In this document: in pieces, positions 47,401 through 56,835 of the stretch
Position numbering within the stretch: position 1 is the stretch's first letter
How the letters are laid out: the number at the start of each line of letters is the position of its first letter
Assembly (NCBI GenBank): GCA_030848705.1
Contig: CM061238.1
Location: 75,168,685 to 75,232,684, forward strand
Length of the DNA stretch: 64,000 nucleotides
Source of the DNA: Heracleum sosnowskyi
Lineage: Eukaryota; Streptophyta; Magnoliopsida; Apiales; Apiaceae
Reading direction: 5' to 3'
Notes under the pieces: model-generated
Told to the model about the DNA's origin: nothing
Databases searched by the model: none
Seen by the model: the letters and a program-made list of their open reading frames with translations, nothing else
Made by a program: the position numbers and the translations under genes

Positions 47401-47613
47401 TAAATCAAACTTCAATGAGCTTGAAGCTAGAAAATCTTGAATTATATGAAACTCATTGGGTAAATCTTGATGATTTAGAATAGCCACAAAATTGTTAGTG
47501 GAAAAAGTAACACCACTAATCACTGTTTGTTTGTTCATGAATGATGAAGATGCCATTGAAATTCTTAAAAATCTTGAGAATTGATGTTTGAAAAAGTTAG
47601 GGTTCGTAAGCAC
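44461..47613 (-). CDS. Accessory ('env-like') protein of Sirevirus B
   Basis: A fully open frame of 1050 codons. The likely start is the ATG at 47556 (context CAATGGC), 19 codons in. Residues ~40-260 are homologous to the start of the accessory ORFs of A and C (shared K.GY.G, L+KEW, SL.H..V and FL...N motifs). A long disordered, Ser/Gln/Pro-rich middle follows, with basic clusters such as KKRKLSK (about 46300-46325), a monopartite NLS pattern, and repeated QEP(L/S) units. The C-terminal part (about 44950-45200) is coiled coil. No signal peptide or transmembrane helix is visible. Coding sequence contains many TCAGGA motifs (for example 44571, 44867, 45467, 45548, 45599). Probably a nuclear or nucleic-acid-associated protein, not an envelope. 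Confidence 0.8.
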   Translation of the reverse strand: MLTNPNFFKHQFSRFLRISMASSSFMNKQTVISGVTFSTNNFVAILNHQDLPNEFHIIQDFLASSSLKFDLTEPASVSFKSVMQVWNSVTFDKGYSDTILMSFEHNGITHYVTPAIVEEALHLPVLGDAIPANVSDSTLFEFVTKLGYNGEVKRYGNLFRTKLKKEWNFFFDTISRCFLNKTSNFDALPSGSLKIGYSLIHSTVFDYGSFILKALSDRKSDKLGSVCFLRFLQLIFNHLCPNVVFENDVVLPICRITENNIKSLVNSDKANGFIGNDFIPDEVRFFLHRKMPTRYGLISNAMGQGQSHLVPNPSIHHKQSKQSTATSNVSQKTLVVKAKKSTRTDVSGRQSGSKDFSSTPLTKKKIQGDVQGVLVKKAAKGGEVVSVKRKLVLRDETDSEDDLPISSVMNVNKEVADTATAVVVPLSTPQKKRKLSKSRYHIPLEKKQDTDVHDTSILNEQSVSTAQANHDVSIPDAAPSQVVSISDSPAQDSPTKRHVDISWEKYDAAASKLGIKHPMEKLRKVEELVYQRQKKLKGSSPQEPEPQSGSAALSDDPATQEPLNQSLSEGLASGMVPQEPFSQRENEDINIPATQEPSSQSEDAGQVTVSEKFPDNAQGISGADEVQRLVEDIVNEGSTQEPLTQSVEAASEPQAPQEPLVANTDASISNPDSVHPDASGAPDAEPILIQSLRSRPMDHPITDSHDKMKGMAIPDPDVTHSTDDDDSDDSDDDENRKEKEHLATTLKISLGTNFGSSSTYMAGNASTGKDQRQDFSIPSFNPAEARRQNEWNNSCHRSAESVSYSSALEHTYDTVKSIENQDLKNHLKATTLLSKSLKSEIDSIKNSTELVRNYISQSFTKVPTTFQLRVVESQVKSVISEQTSINRRIDSLDTKVTDIQASLSLILNLLSNPDVKKGEKVSQTKCTPDLVLRNNDDDTGDDGSDKVIQGETSDAAVMKSTIQTSQSQTTQSTHVSDSRVKTVRTLVQSQILTEEQIMTPGHGHTLATIPEGDEDIFIDNPEDASNVFQKFSTKDGRIVTLYHTDNMSVL

Positions 47614-48056
47614 AGAGAGAGATAGAAAATCGAAAAACTGATGATGAGAGAGTAATTAATGATGTAGAATAAGTAAAAGTATTTTGTTAGAACAAAACTT
47701 TACTCTCAATAACAGGTGGCAAAATATGATTTGTGCACAAATAATTAGTGGACAGATTACGTGTGTAATTTAAATGAAACTGCACCGCTTTTTTATGTGT
47801 ATGTATATGTATATCTATAACAGCGCAACACACGCGCGCATACAGTTGTCCTACCAAAACTCAACCGTCCATCAGCAGATACTGACGAAAAATTAGGCAC
47901 AAATTAAGCAATGAAATACTGACCTGAACATCAGGATTGACCAAATGACTTCCTGTTAGGATTGCATCCTATCAGGAGTTGAACAAAGAAAACATACCTT
48001 TCTGAATAACCATCAGGATTTGACAGTTATCAGGATTTCCTCTCTATAGCTTTCCT
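47614..48056 (-). promoter_or_regulatory. Motif-bearing spacer upstream of accessory ORF of element B
   Basis: Non-coding. Four TCAGGA/TCAGGATT copies lie within about 110 bp (47931, 47972, 48013, 48030), and a CT-rich leader precedes the accessory ATG. The position is equivalent to the CTGTC/GACAG cluster of elements A and C. Confidence 0.5.
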
Positions 48057-51000
48057 CAGAAATTCTCAAAGTTCATCATTCCAAGTTCATTCACCAATTT
48101 ATTGAAAGTAGCTTCAGGTAGTGGCTTGGTGAATATATCAGCTAGTTGTTAATCAGTAGGAACAAAGTGAAGTTCAATTGTTCCTTCCAGAACTTGTTCT
48201 CTTATGAAGTGATATCGAATACTGATGTGTTTAGTAAGAGAATGTTGAACTGGATTTCCTGTCATTGCAATAGCACTTTGGTTATCACAATAAATAGGGA
48301 TTTTTGAGTATGACAGGCCATAATCTAACAACTGATTTCTCATCCATATTATCTGAGCACAACAACTTCCTGCAGCAATGTACTCAGCTTCTGCAGTTGA
48401 AGTGGAAATGGATTTTTGCTTTTTACTGAACCATGAAACTAGTCTTCCACCCAAAAACTGACAGCTTCCTGAAGTACTTTTCCTGTCTATTTTGCATCCT
48501 GCAAAATCAGCATCTGAATAACCACACAACCCAAAATCTGATTCCCTTGCATACCAAAGGCCAAGTGAAGAAGTGCCTTTGAGATATCTGAAAATTCTTT
48601 TGACTGCTATCAGATGGGGTTCTCTAGGTTTTGCTTGAAATCTTGCACACAGACAGGTTGCAAACATGATATCTGGTCTACTTGCAGTGAGATACAATAA
48701 AGAGCCAATCATTCCTCTGTAGTGAGTTACATCTACCTCAGCACCTTGATCAGGATCAAGTTTGGTAGCTGTAGCTATGGGAGTTGTAGCAGGAGAACTA
48801 TCTTGCATGTTAAACCTTGTCAATAAATTCCTTGTATATTTAGACTGATTGATAAAAATCCCTTCATCAGTTTGTTTAACTTGAAGACCAAGAAAGTAAC
48901 TCATTTCTCCCATCATGCTCATTTGATATCTTGACTGCATAAGCTTGGAAAACTTTTCACAAAGCTTATTGTTTGTTGACCCAAAAATGATATCATTAAC
49001 ATAAATCTGAACTAACAACAAGTCCTTACCATGATTCAAATAAAATAGAGTTTTATCAATAGCACCTCTTTTGAATCCACTTTCCAGTAAGAATAGAGCT
49101 AAAGTTTCATACCATGCTCTTGGAGCTTGCTTTAGTCCATAAAGTGCCTTATCCAATCTGTAGACATGATCTGGATAGTTAGGATCAATGAAACCAGGAG
49201 GTTGCTCAACATACACTTCTTCCTCCAGTTCTCCATTTAAGAAAGCACTTTTAACATCCATCTGGAAAACCTTGAATTTCCTATGTGCTGCATAAGCAAG
49301 AAATATCCTGATGGCTTCTAGTCTTGCAACATGAGCAAAAGGTTCATCATAATCAATTCCCTCTTGTTGAGAATACCCCTTTGCAACTAGTCTAGCTTTG
49401 TTTCTGATTATTACTCCATCAGAATCAGTCTTGTTCTTGAAAATCCACTTTGTACCAACAATTGATCTATTCTTTGGTCTTGGTACCAGTTTCCAGACTT
49501 CATTTCTTTCAAATTCATTCAGTTCCTCTTGCATTGCAGTAACCCAATCAGCATCTTTAAGTGCATCGTCAACTTTATTTGGCTCCTCCTTGGATAGAAA
49601 GTTTTTGTATAGACATTCATTTTGAGTTGCACTTCTTGTTTGAACACCTGCATCAGGATCCCCAATGATCAAATCAGGAGTATGACTTGCAGTCCATTTC
49701 CTTGCTGGTGTTAAATTATTTCTTGAAGTAGATGCTCCCCCTGGATTGGTGTTATCTTGATTTGAAGAACTTGCTTGATTTGAAACTCCCCCTGAATTAT
49801 TGCTATCTTCTCCTGATAAGTTATCAGGATTATCACTTGAATCAGTATCTGAAGAATTCTGTCCTGATGATTGAGTTGACTCTGAACTTGTAGCAGAATG
49901 CTGTTGCTCCCCCTCAACATTAGCACTACTAGAAGTATCACTATTGATTGCATCATCAGTATTAGCACCATCAGCATCTGGTGTGTCATCGGGATTTGGT
50001 GACCCATCAGGATCTGATGTATTGACAGGATCTGATTCACTTTCTTCAGGTTCCTTGGTAGCTTCATTTTCAAAAATCAATCTATCATGAGAGTCTTCAT
50101 TGATTCCAGTTATCTTCTTGTCATCAAAAGATACATGTATTGACTCCATGACAGTTCTTGTCCTCAAATTAAAAACTCTGAAGGCTCTTGATGCAGGATA
50201 GCCTATGAAAATTCCTTCATCAGCCTTTGTTTCAAATTTCTCTAGCTGTTCAGGATGAGTTCTGAGAACAAAACATTTACAGCCAAACACATGCAGATGC
50301 TTCAGACTTGGTTTCTTTTCCTTGAGTGACTGATAAGGAGTAACACCATGTCTGTTGATTAATGTCAGATTTTGAGTATAGCATGCTGTGTTGACTGCTT
50401 CTGCCCAGAAATATGTAGGTAATTTTGCTTCTTCCAACATAGTTCTGCCAGCTTCAATAAGAGTTCTATTTTTCCTTTCAACTACTCTATTTTGCTGGGG
50501 TGTGCCAGGAGCAGAGAATTGTTGAATAATTCCTTTGTATTTGCAGAACTCTTCCATCTTTGAATTCTTAAATTCAGTACCATTATCACTTCTCAAAATC
50601 TTGACTTTGTACTTTGTGGTTGTCTCAATCATTCTCACATGATCCAACAGAACTTCAGGAGTTTCATGTTTTCTGTGCAGAAAATACACCCTGGTGAATC
50701 TAGAATATTCATCAACAATTACAAGAGTGTACCTTTTCTTACTGATGGACATGATGTTGACTGGACCAAATAGATCAAGATGTAGCATGTGATATGGTTC
50801 TTCAATAGAGGATTCTGATTTACTCTGGAATGATGTCCTTCTTTGTTTTGCTTTCTGACATGCATCACAGAGTCCATCAGGAGTATATAACACTTTTGGT
50901 AATCCTCTCACTAAATCTTTCTTAACCAACTCATTGATATTGCTGAAGTTGAGATGAGAAAGCTTCTTGTGCCAATTCCAACTTTCATCTACTGATGCTT

Positions 51001-51394
51001 TACTGATCAGACAGGTAGGGGAGTCATCAGTTTTTGATTGAATGTTGGCTTCATCTATGTTACCATGCATGTAGCCAGTCAGAGTTGTCTTTCCTGTTGC
51101 TTTACTGACTACTTCACAATGTGTGGAATAGAAGTGGACATGATAACCTCTGTCAGTGATTTGACTAATACTCAACAAGTTGTGTTTCAGTCCTTTCACT
51201 AGAGCTACTTTTTTAACGATGACATTTCCAATGATTATATTGCCATATCCCAAAGTTTGTCCAATGTTGCCATCTCTATAAGACATAGTTGGGCCAGCTT
51301 TTTCTTCATATTCTGATAACAGGGCTTTGTTTCCAGTCATGTGCACAGAACATCCACTATCCATGACTAACACATTTTTCTTTTTACCCTGCAA
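48057..51394 (-). pseudogene. pol: Pol polyprotein of Sirevirus B, decayed
   Basis: Protease (DSG), GAG-pre-integrase HHCC finger, integrase (D..SDNGTEF..VERKN), a long acidic Ser/Asp/Asn-rich linker, RT and RNase H. Frame opens at a GGTAAAAAG start just after an AG acceptor-like site (51389/51390). A TAA at about 48149 cuts off the last ~30 residues, which remain readable to a stop at 48057. The RT catalytic motif reads YVND (48992-49003) instead of YVDD, and the QQNG before the integrase Glu reads QQNR. RT is therefore probably inactive even where the frame is open. Three GGGGGAGC purine tracts lie in the linker (about 49736, 49790, 49910). Confidence 0.9.
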
Positions 51395-51410
51395 TCAGAA
51401 TAACAAAACA

Positions 51411-53725
51411 CTAGTTAGAATTCTTAGGAACCCACACCTGTTGGGTTCCTTTCTCATGCATTTTATTAATTTTAGCAGCAGAAGACTTTCTGACTTTAGT
51501 AGTCCTGACAGGATTTACTCCATCAGGATTTGCTTTGTCAGTATCAGTATTAACAAAAGCATATTCCAACTTGACATTCTCAATGCTACCAGAGTTTGCA
51601 CTATTTTTATCAACTTTAGGCAATGGATCATAAAAGTTATAGTACAACTCATGATAATCTTTACAAGTATAAATAGAATGCCATATACTACCACAATGAA
51701 ACAGGACTTCTGTGGTTTATAAAATACTGATCTATTCCTAATATCAGACTTAGAAATATCAGCAATCTTCTTCTTACTCTTCTTACAATCAATAGCAAGA
51801 TGATTAGAGTTACCACAGTTAAAACAACACTTTCTAGGTGCATTTGGGATATATTTATAACCATTCTCTTTATTGATCCCAACTTTACCATTCCTGTTTC
51901 TCTTAACAGTAGCTTCCTTTTTCTTATCTGTCACCTCACAGATTTTATCCTTAAGCTGTTTCTGAGACAATAGACCTACATTCTTAGTGAATTTATTCAT
52001 GACAGATTTAGACTTTATGATTTTAATTCCTTGAGTAGAAGTAGATCCCTTTTCAAAAGTAGAATTGGAATCCTTACCAAAAACAAAATTAACAGGAGTA
52101 ATCTTAGATTTGGTTGTATCTATAACATGTCTCTAGGTCTTTGGATTGACTGTCTCATCAATGACAAATTTCTCTTTCAATTTCTTATCTTCATCTGACT
52201 TATACCCCAGACACTCTTTCCAATTCTTAGAGGTATTAATCTCATGAAATTTCCTACCAGAGTCTGTCCAGGTTCTGATTTTCTCATTAGCATATTCAAG
52301 TTCCTTTTCAAGAGCAGTACATTTGGATTTCATCTCTAAATACACGTGATTAGCATTATCACATTCTTTTTTTACTTCTTGCATACGAGAAAATTCAGCT
52401 TCTAATATATCATTCCTTTTTCTAAGTTCAGACATCTCAGATAAGATCCTAGTATTTTCAGCAGTTTGACTTCTAAAGCTAATATGTAAAGACTTTAGAA
52501 AACGTCTTAACTCAGAAGCATTATCAGTATCAAAATCAAAGATAGTATTTAGTACCTTATCATCAGGAGCAGCAGTTACATCAGCATTGGCCATTAGAGC
52601 ATAGTTGACCACCTTAGTATCAGATTCTGAGGAAGAGTCCATCCAATCCTTGCTTGATGTGATAAGTGCCTTTGTCTTCTTGCACTCAGAAGCAAAGTGA
52701 CCCATACCATTGCACTTGTAGCATCTAACCTTTGACTTGTCAAATTTGCTACCCTTGCTGTCCTTTTTGATATACTTATCTTTGTTTGGGTTGAAAGCCT
52801 TTTTCTGAAAGTTGCCTTGTCTTCTACTCTTCCTGAACTTCATCCTTCTGAAGTTTCTGACAATCATAGCAACCATCTCTTCCATGTCTGAGTCAGAAGA
52901 ATCATCATCAGTATTGGCATTAGGATTACCATCAGTATCTGATGAAAAGTCATCAGGATCTGACTCAGCTACTCTTGATTTACTTCTAGAGACCTCCATA
53001 GCTTTTCCTTTTGATTCAGCCTCTGCCTTCAAAGCAATTGATTTTGCCTTGCTGCTTCTCTTGTTCTTTCTCTGTTGGACTTCAAGATCATGAGTTCTTA
53101 GCATCCCATAGACTTCATCAAGAGACACAGTGTTCAGATCATACTGATGTCTAATGATCGAGGTCTGAGTGTCCCATTCTTCAGGTAAAGCTCTTAGAAA
53201 CTTGGTATTTGAATCTTCAGTTTCATATTCCTTGTCAGCTAAAGATAAACTGTTCAATAATGTCAGAAATCTATCATATAGATCAGTTAGGCTCTCATCA
53301 GGTCTTGCATCAAATTGTTCATATTCTTGAATCAAAAGAGCCCTTCTGTTTTTCTTGACAGATGCAGATCCCTGGCACTGAGTTTCCAAAGTATCCCAGA
53401 TTTCTTTTGAAGACTTGCATGCAATCACTCTGTTTGACATGACAGCATCAAGACTACTGTGCAAGATATTCTTTATCTTTGGTTCCCTGAGTACATGAGC
53501 TTTTTCTTCTGGAGTCCATTCACTTTTAGCCTTGACAACATAATTTTCGGGTACTGTATCTGTTCGTTCTACAATCCTTGTAGGAATATATGGTCCATCA
53601 CGAATCCTGTCCAAATAGTCAGGATCCATAGCCTCCAGGTACATCAGCATCTTTACCCTCCATGTTGGATATTCTGATTTCTTCAAGATGGGAATCTTCA
53701 TGCTTTCATACTTGGTTGTCGACAT
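51411..53725 (-). pseudogene. gag: Gag polyprotein of Sirevirus B, broken
   Basis: Start ATG at 53725, 37 nt after the PBS. Gag domain (UBN2 type), first CCHC knuckle (CYKCNGMGHFASEC, about 52695-52735), coiled coil, second knuckle (CCFNCGNSNHLAIDC, about 51785-51830), then a C-terminal tail ending in a WVP motif at 51411. Breaks: a TAG at 52133-52135, after which the same frame continues, and a one-base shift between about 51650 and 51720 before the tail. Domain layout matches A and C, including two knuckles separated by coiled coil. Confidence 0.87.
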
Positions 53726-53761
53726 CTTTAGATCGTATCTGATTCAGAATTAAATCAGTTT

Positions 53762-53773
53762 GCTCTGATACCA
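53762..53773 (-). other. Primer binding site of element B
   Basis: The minus strand reads TGGTATCAGAGC, two bases from the LTR end. Confidence 0.95.
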
Positions 53774-53792
53774 ATTGTTGCCCAGTAATAAT

Positions 53793-53822
53793 CTATTGTA
53801 GAAGGGGGGTTGAATACAATAG
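53793..53822 (-). other. U5 stem-loop with C-rich loop, element B
   Basis: A perfect 8-bp stem (CTATTGTA/TACAATAG) encloses a 14-nt loop that begins GAAGGGGGG and ends TGAA on the plus strand, as in A. It lies 19 nt from the PBS. Confidence 0.75.
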
Positions 53823-53910
53823 TATAAGATAATCGACTTCTTAATGTATATATCACAAATATGAAAGAAAGAAAACAGCTTTATTAAATCTGATATAAAA
53901 CTATTACAAA

Positions 53911-54035
53911 CTCTCTCAAGAAATTCTGATGTTCTTGAGAGCTGCTAGCTTACAAAAACTCTCTCAAGAAATTCTATGTTCTTGAGAGCTTCTAGCTTAC
54001 AAAAACTCTCTCAAGAAATTCTATGTTCTTGAGAG
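53911..54035. repeat. Tandem palindromic repeats in LTR of element B
   Basis: Three units, period about 48 bp, each containing the perfect inverted repeat CTCTCAAGAA...TTCTTGAGAG (53913-53941, 53961-53988, 54008-54035). The LTR of A has one related copy (8883-8902). Sirevirus LTRs are known to carry palindromic repeats in their regulatory region. Confidence 0.9.
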
Positions 54036-54378
54036 ATTCTATCTTGATTCACATCGAACCAAAACCAAAACTGTGTTTATATACTACACAGCTTCTCTAT
54101 CAATGATAAGTCCTAATCAATTACAAAGATTGAAACCTATCCATAATTGATAGCTACATTCTAAAAACCAGGAACCGACAGAATGAACTTCCATGTTTAA
54201 CTAGACTCCAAATATAACTCGAAGTAGGAATCCTGATCAGCTTCCAGTCCTGATGATCAATCCTGATCCAAGTCCTGATATGTATTCTGATCCTGACGAC
54301 CATGCAATCCTGATGATGTCAGCAATCCTGATCAGTTGAGTCTAGCTCCTGACGATCATTGAATTTTGATCTAACATA

Positions 54379-56817
54379 GCACACTGGGTTGCTAAGAAGC
54401 CATCAGAGTTTTTGGAGCCAGAAAAGGAGAAGGTAGCTTTAGATGACTATTTGCAACTCATTTTGCTTGATTCCCTCACATTGGATAAAGCAATGTGTGG
54501 AAATGTAATTGGATGCACATCAGGCAAATAAATGTGGAATAAAATTGAACTTCTATGTGAAGGAAGTGAAGAGGTCAGGGAAAATCAGAGACAAATTCTT
54601 GTTTCTCAGTATAAAGCCTTCATGGCAAAACCTGGCGAAGAACTGACACAGATGTTTGAGACATTTAGCAAACTTCTGACTGAACTCGAGATCCATAGCA
54701 AGTTCTATGAGAAGAAAGAAATCAATGTCAAGTTCTTGCTCACTCTTCCTGAGCATCTTGAGTATAGAGTCACTGCAATCAGAGAAGGAAGAGACCTGAA
54801 CAATGTTTCTCTTGAAACATTGTATGGTGTGCTCAAGTCATATGAGCTAGAACTCTTCCAGAAGAGAGCTATACAAAGTGGATCTAAAGGAAAGATGGCA
54901 AATATGTCTGGTGTTCTTGTAGCTCATGAGCCAAAGGTCACCCAGCCGAGTGAAGCAATGCAAACCCTTCAACCAACTGAATTGTCATCTCTAAAGATTG
55001 AAGAGGTGGTGGATGATGAGGAGAAGGTCGTACTGCAACTGAATGATGTTGAGGATGAAGACTTCTACACAATAGAAGAGATGGAAAGAATGGATAATCC
55101 AACCATGGCTTATATGGCAAAGAAGTTCAGAAATATAAGATTCAAAAGGGACAAGCCATACAAGCCTAAGGGTTCAACATCTAGGTTCAGCAAAGGGAAT
55201 TCTTCTAAGGCTGCAGGTGGTGCCATAAGAGAAGGTTACAAAACAGGGATGGTGGATAGGTCTAAATTTAGATGCTACAACTGCAATGAACTTGGTCATT
55301 TTGCTACAGAATGTAGAAGGCCAAAACAATTTCAGAAAATGGGCAAAGGAGCTAGTGGTCAATTCAAGAAAGGACAAGGAAGAGCCTATGTGGCTGAAGG
55401 AAAGTGTTGGGATGAATCTCATGATTAGGAAGAAGAAGAATATGTGAACTTAGCCCTCATGGCTAAATCTGATGATTAATCATCAAGCTCTTCAAATTAG
55501 GTACCATCACTTGTCTTGCTTGATATGTCTAAAGATGAATATAAGCAAACCATTGAAGAATTGAGTGCTGAAATGTTTAGTATCCATACCAGTTTATCTG
55601 CTGCAAATGAAGAAATTGCTTGGCTAAATAAACTGAATGAAACACTCATATCTGAAAATGAAATGTTGTTGCTTAAGACCAGTCCATTAGACTCTTTAGC
55701 TCAAGAAAATGCTAGACTTAAAAATGAATTAGTCTGTGTTAAGGAGATAGAGGAGTTTCTGTGAAAGGAAATTATTGAGAATGAATTCAAAATTAAAGCC
55801 TACAGGAACTCATCTAAAATTGTCTAGGATTACAATGAGAAACACACTGAGAATCAGAAAGTTGGAGTAGGTTTTGAGTATGGTAGAAGACCTGGAAATG
55901 AATCTGTGACTCATGATTGTTCAAAAGATGTTGATGTCAAACCTCCCATCCTCAAAAAGGTTGAGAAACCAATTTTCAAGATTTCAGAATTTGAGTTTGA
56001 TGAGGAAGCCATGCTCATCAAGCAACAACTCTTTGATGAAGATGAGTGTGTTGACAGCACATCTGTTGAAGGGAAAGATACTGTCAAAAATCCCAAGATA
56101 GTAACTTTGACAAGCAATTTGACAGAATGTTCTAAAGATGCTGTCATCAAAGTCAAGACAGAAACTTCAAAAGATACTATCAAACGAGTATCCAAGACAG
56201 TAACTTCCAAACCTGCTGTCAAGACAGTAGGTGTGAAAGATACTGTCAAGAATAACTCGACAGCAACTTCAGGACATACTGTCAACACAGATACCTACAA
56301 GTCTAAGAATAGGAATGGCAAGTTAGGAATCAACAAGGGTAATGGCTATGCATATGCTAAGAATGCTCCTAGGAAACTATGCAATAACTGTGGCTCCTCT
56401 AACCATTTAACACATGTTTGTAAGAAACCAACAGAGAGTAAAATCAATGTGACTGAGGTCAATGGTAACTTACATAGAACCCCCGTTTTGCATAGAACTA
56501 TGAATGTTTGCAACAATATTGACTGCATGCCTTGTAAGATCACTGCAATGAGTACATGTTTCAATTTGCCTATTCTATCTACTGAAAAGTGCTCTTACAT
56601 GCATTCTGTTGAGACTTCTGAGCCTACTGAAACCAGTAAAAAGGCACCCCCCCCCCCCACTAAGAAGAAGACAAGGCCTAATTCTAAAACTGAGTGGGTG
56701 AGGAAAGAAGTCACACAGAAGATTTCTGATAGTGATGTTAATGTTGAGAATGATGGAAACTCAGGTGTTACTAAGTCTGCAGGACCCAACAAGGATTGGG
56801 CACCAAATGCAACCTAA
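54379..56817 (+). pseudogene. gag: Gag of Sirevirus C, 5'-truncated, stop-ridden
   Basis: Corresponds to gag of A from about residue 106. First CCHC knuckle at about 55273-55314, coiled coil, motif-coded Thr/Val/Lys repeats (twelve GACAG/CTGTC between 56053 and 56283), second knuckle at about 56380-56421, a C11 run at 56648-56658, and the WAP/N-A-T tail before its natural TAA at 56815. Premature stops lie at 54529, 55426, 55477, 55498, 55762 and 55825. All surviving blocks are in one frame. Spans without stops remain closely similar to A. Confidence 0.88.
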
Positions 56818-56835
56818 AAAAAATTTGTTTTGCAG

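Larger units (their letters stand above)
44309..54376 (-). mobile_element. Sirevirus-type Ty1/copia element B (3' end lost)
   Basis: 5' LTR, initiator-Met PBS, gag, pol and accessory ORF in the same order as A and C, but clearly a different family in protein and LTR sequence. The 3' LTR is missing: the element stops at the D LTR 152 bp after the accessory stop. At its other end the LTR abuts element C inside C's gag, so B inserted into C. Breaks: one stop and one frameshift in gag, one stop at the end of pol, and changed catalytic-region residues in pol. Confidence 0.9.
53776..54376 (-). repeat. 5' LTR of element B
   Basis: 601 bp bounded by TGTTGCCC and ATCTAACA on the plus strand. It contains the G-loop hairpin at 53793-53822, three tandem palindromic units at 53913-54035, and eight TCCTGA motifs within about 125 bp (54231-54353). 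Confidence 0.92.

Noticed and set aside
44461..47613. Retroviral-type envelope glycoprotein
   Set aside because: No signal peptide, transmembrane helix or cysteine pattern; NLS-like clusters and coiled coil point elsewhere.
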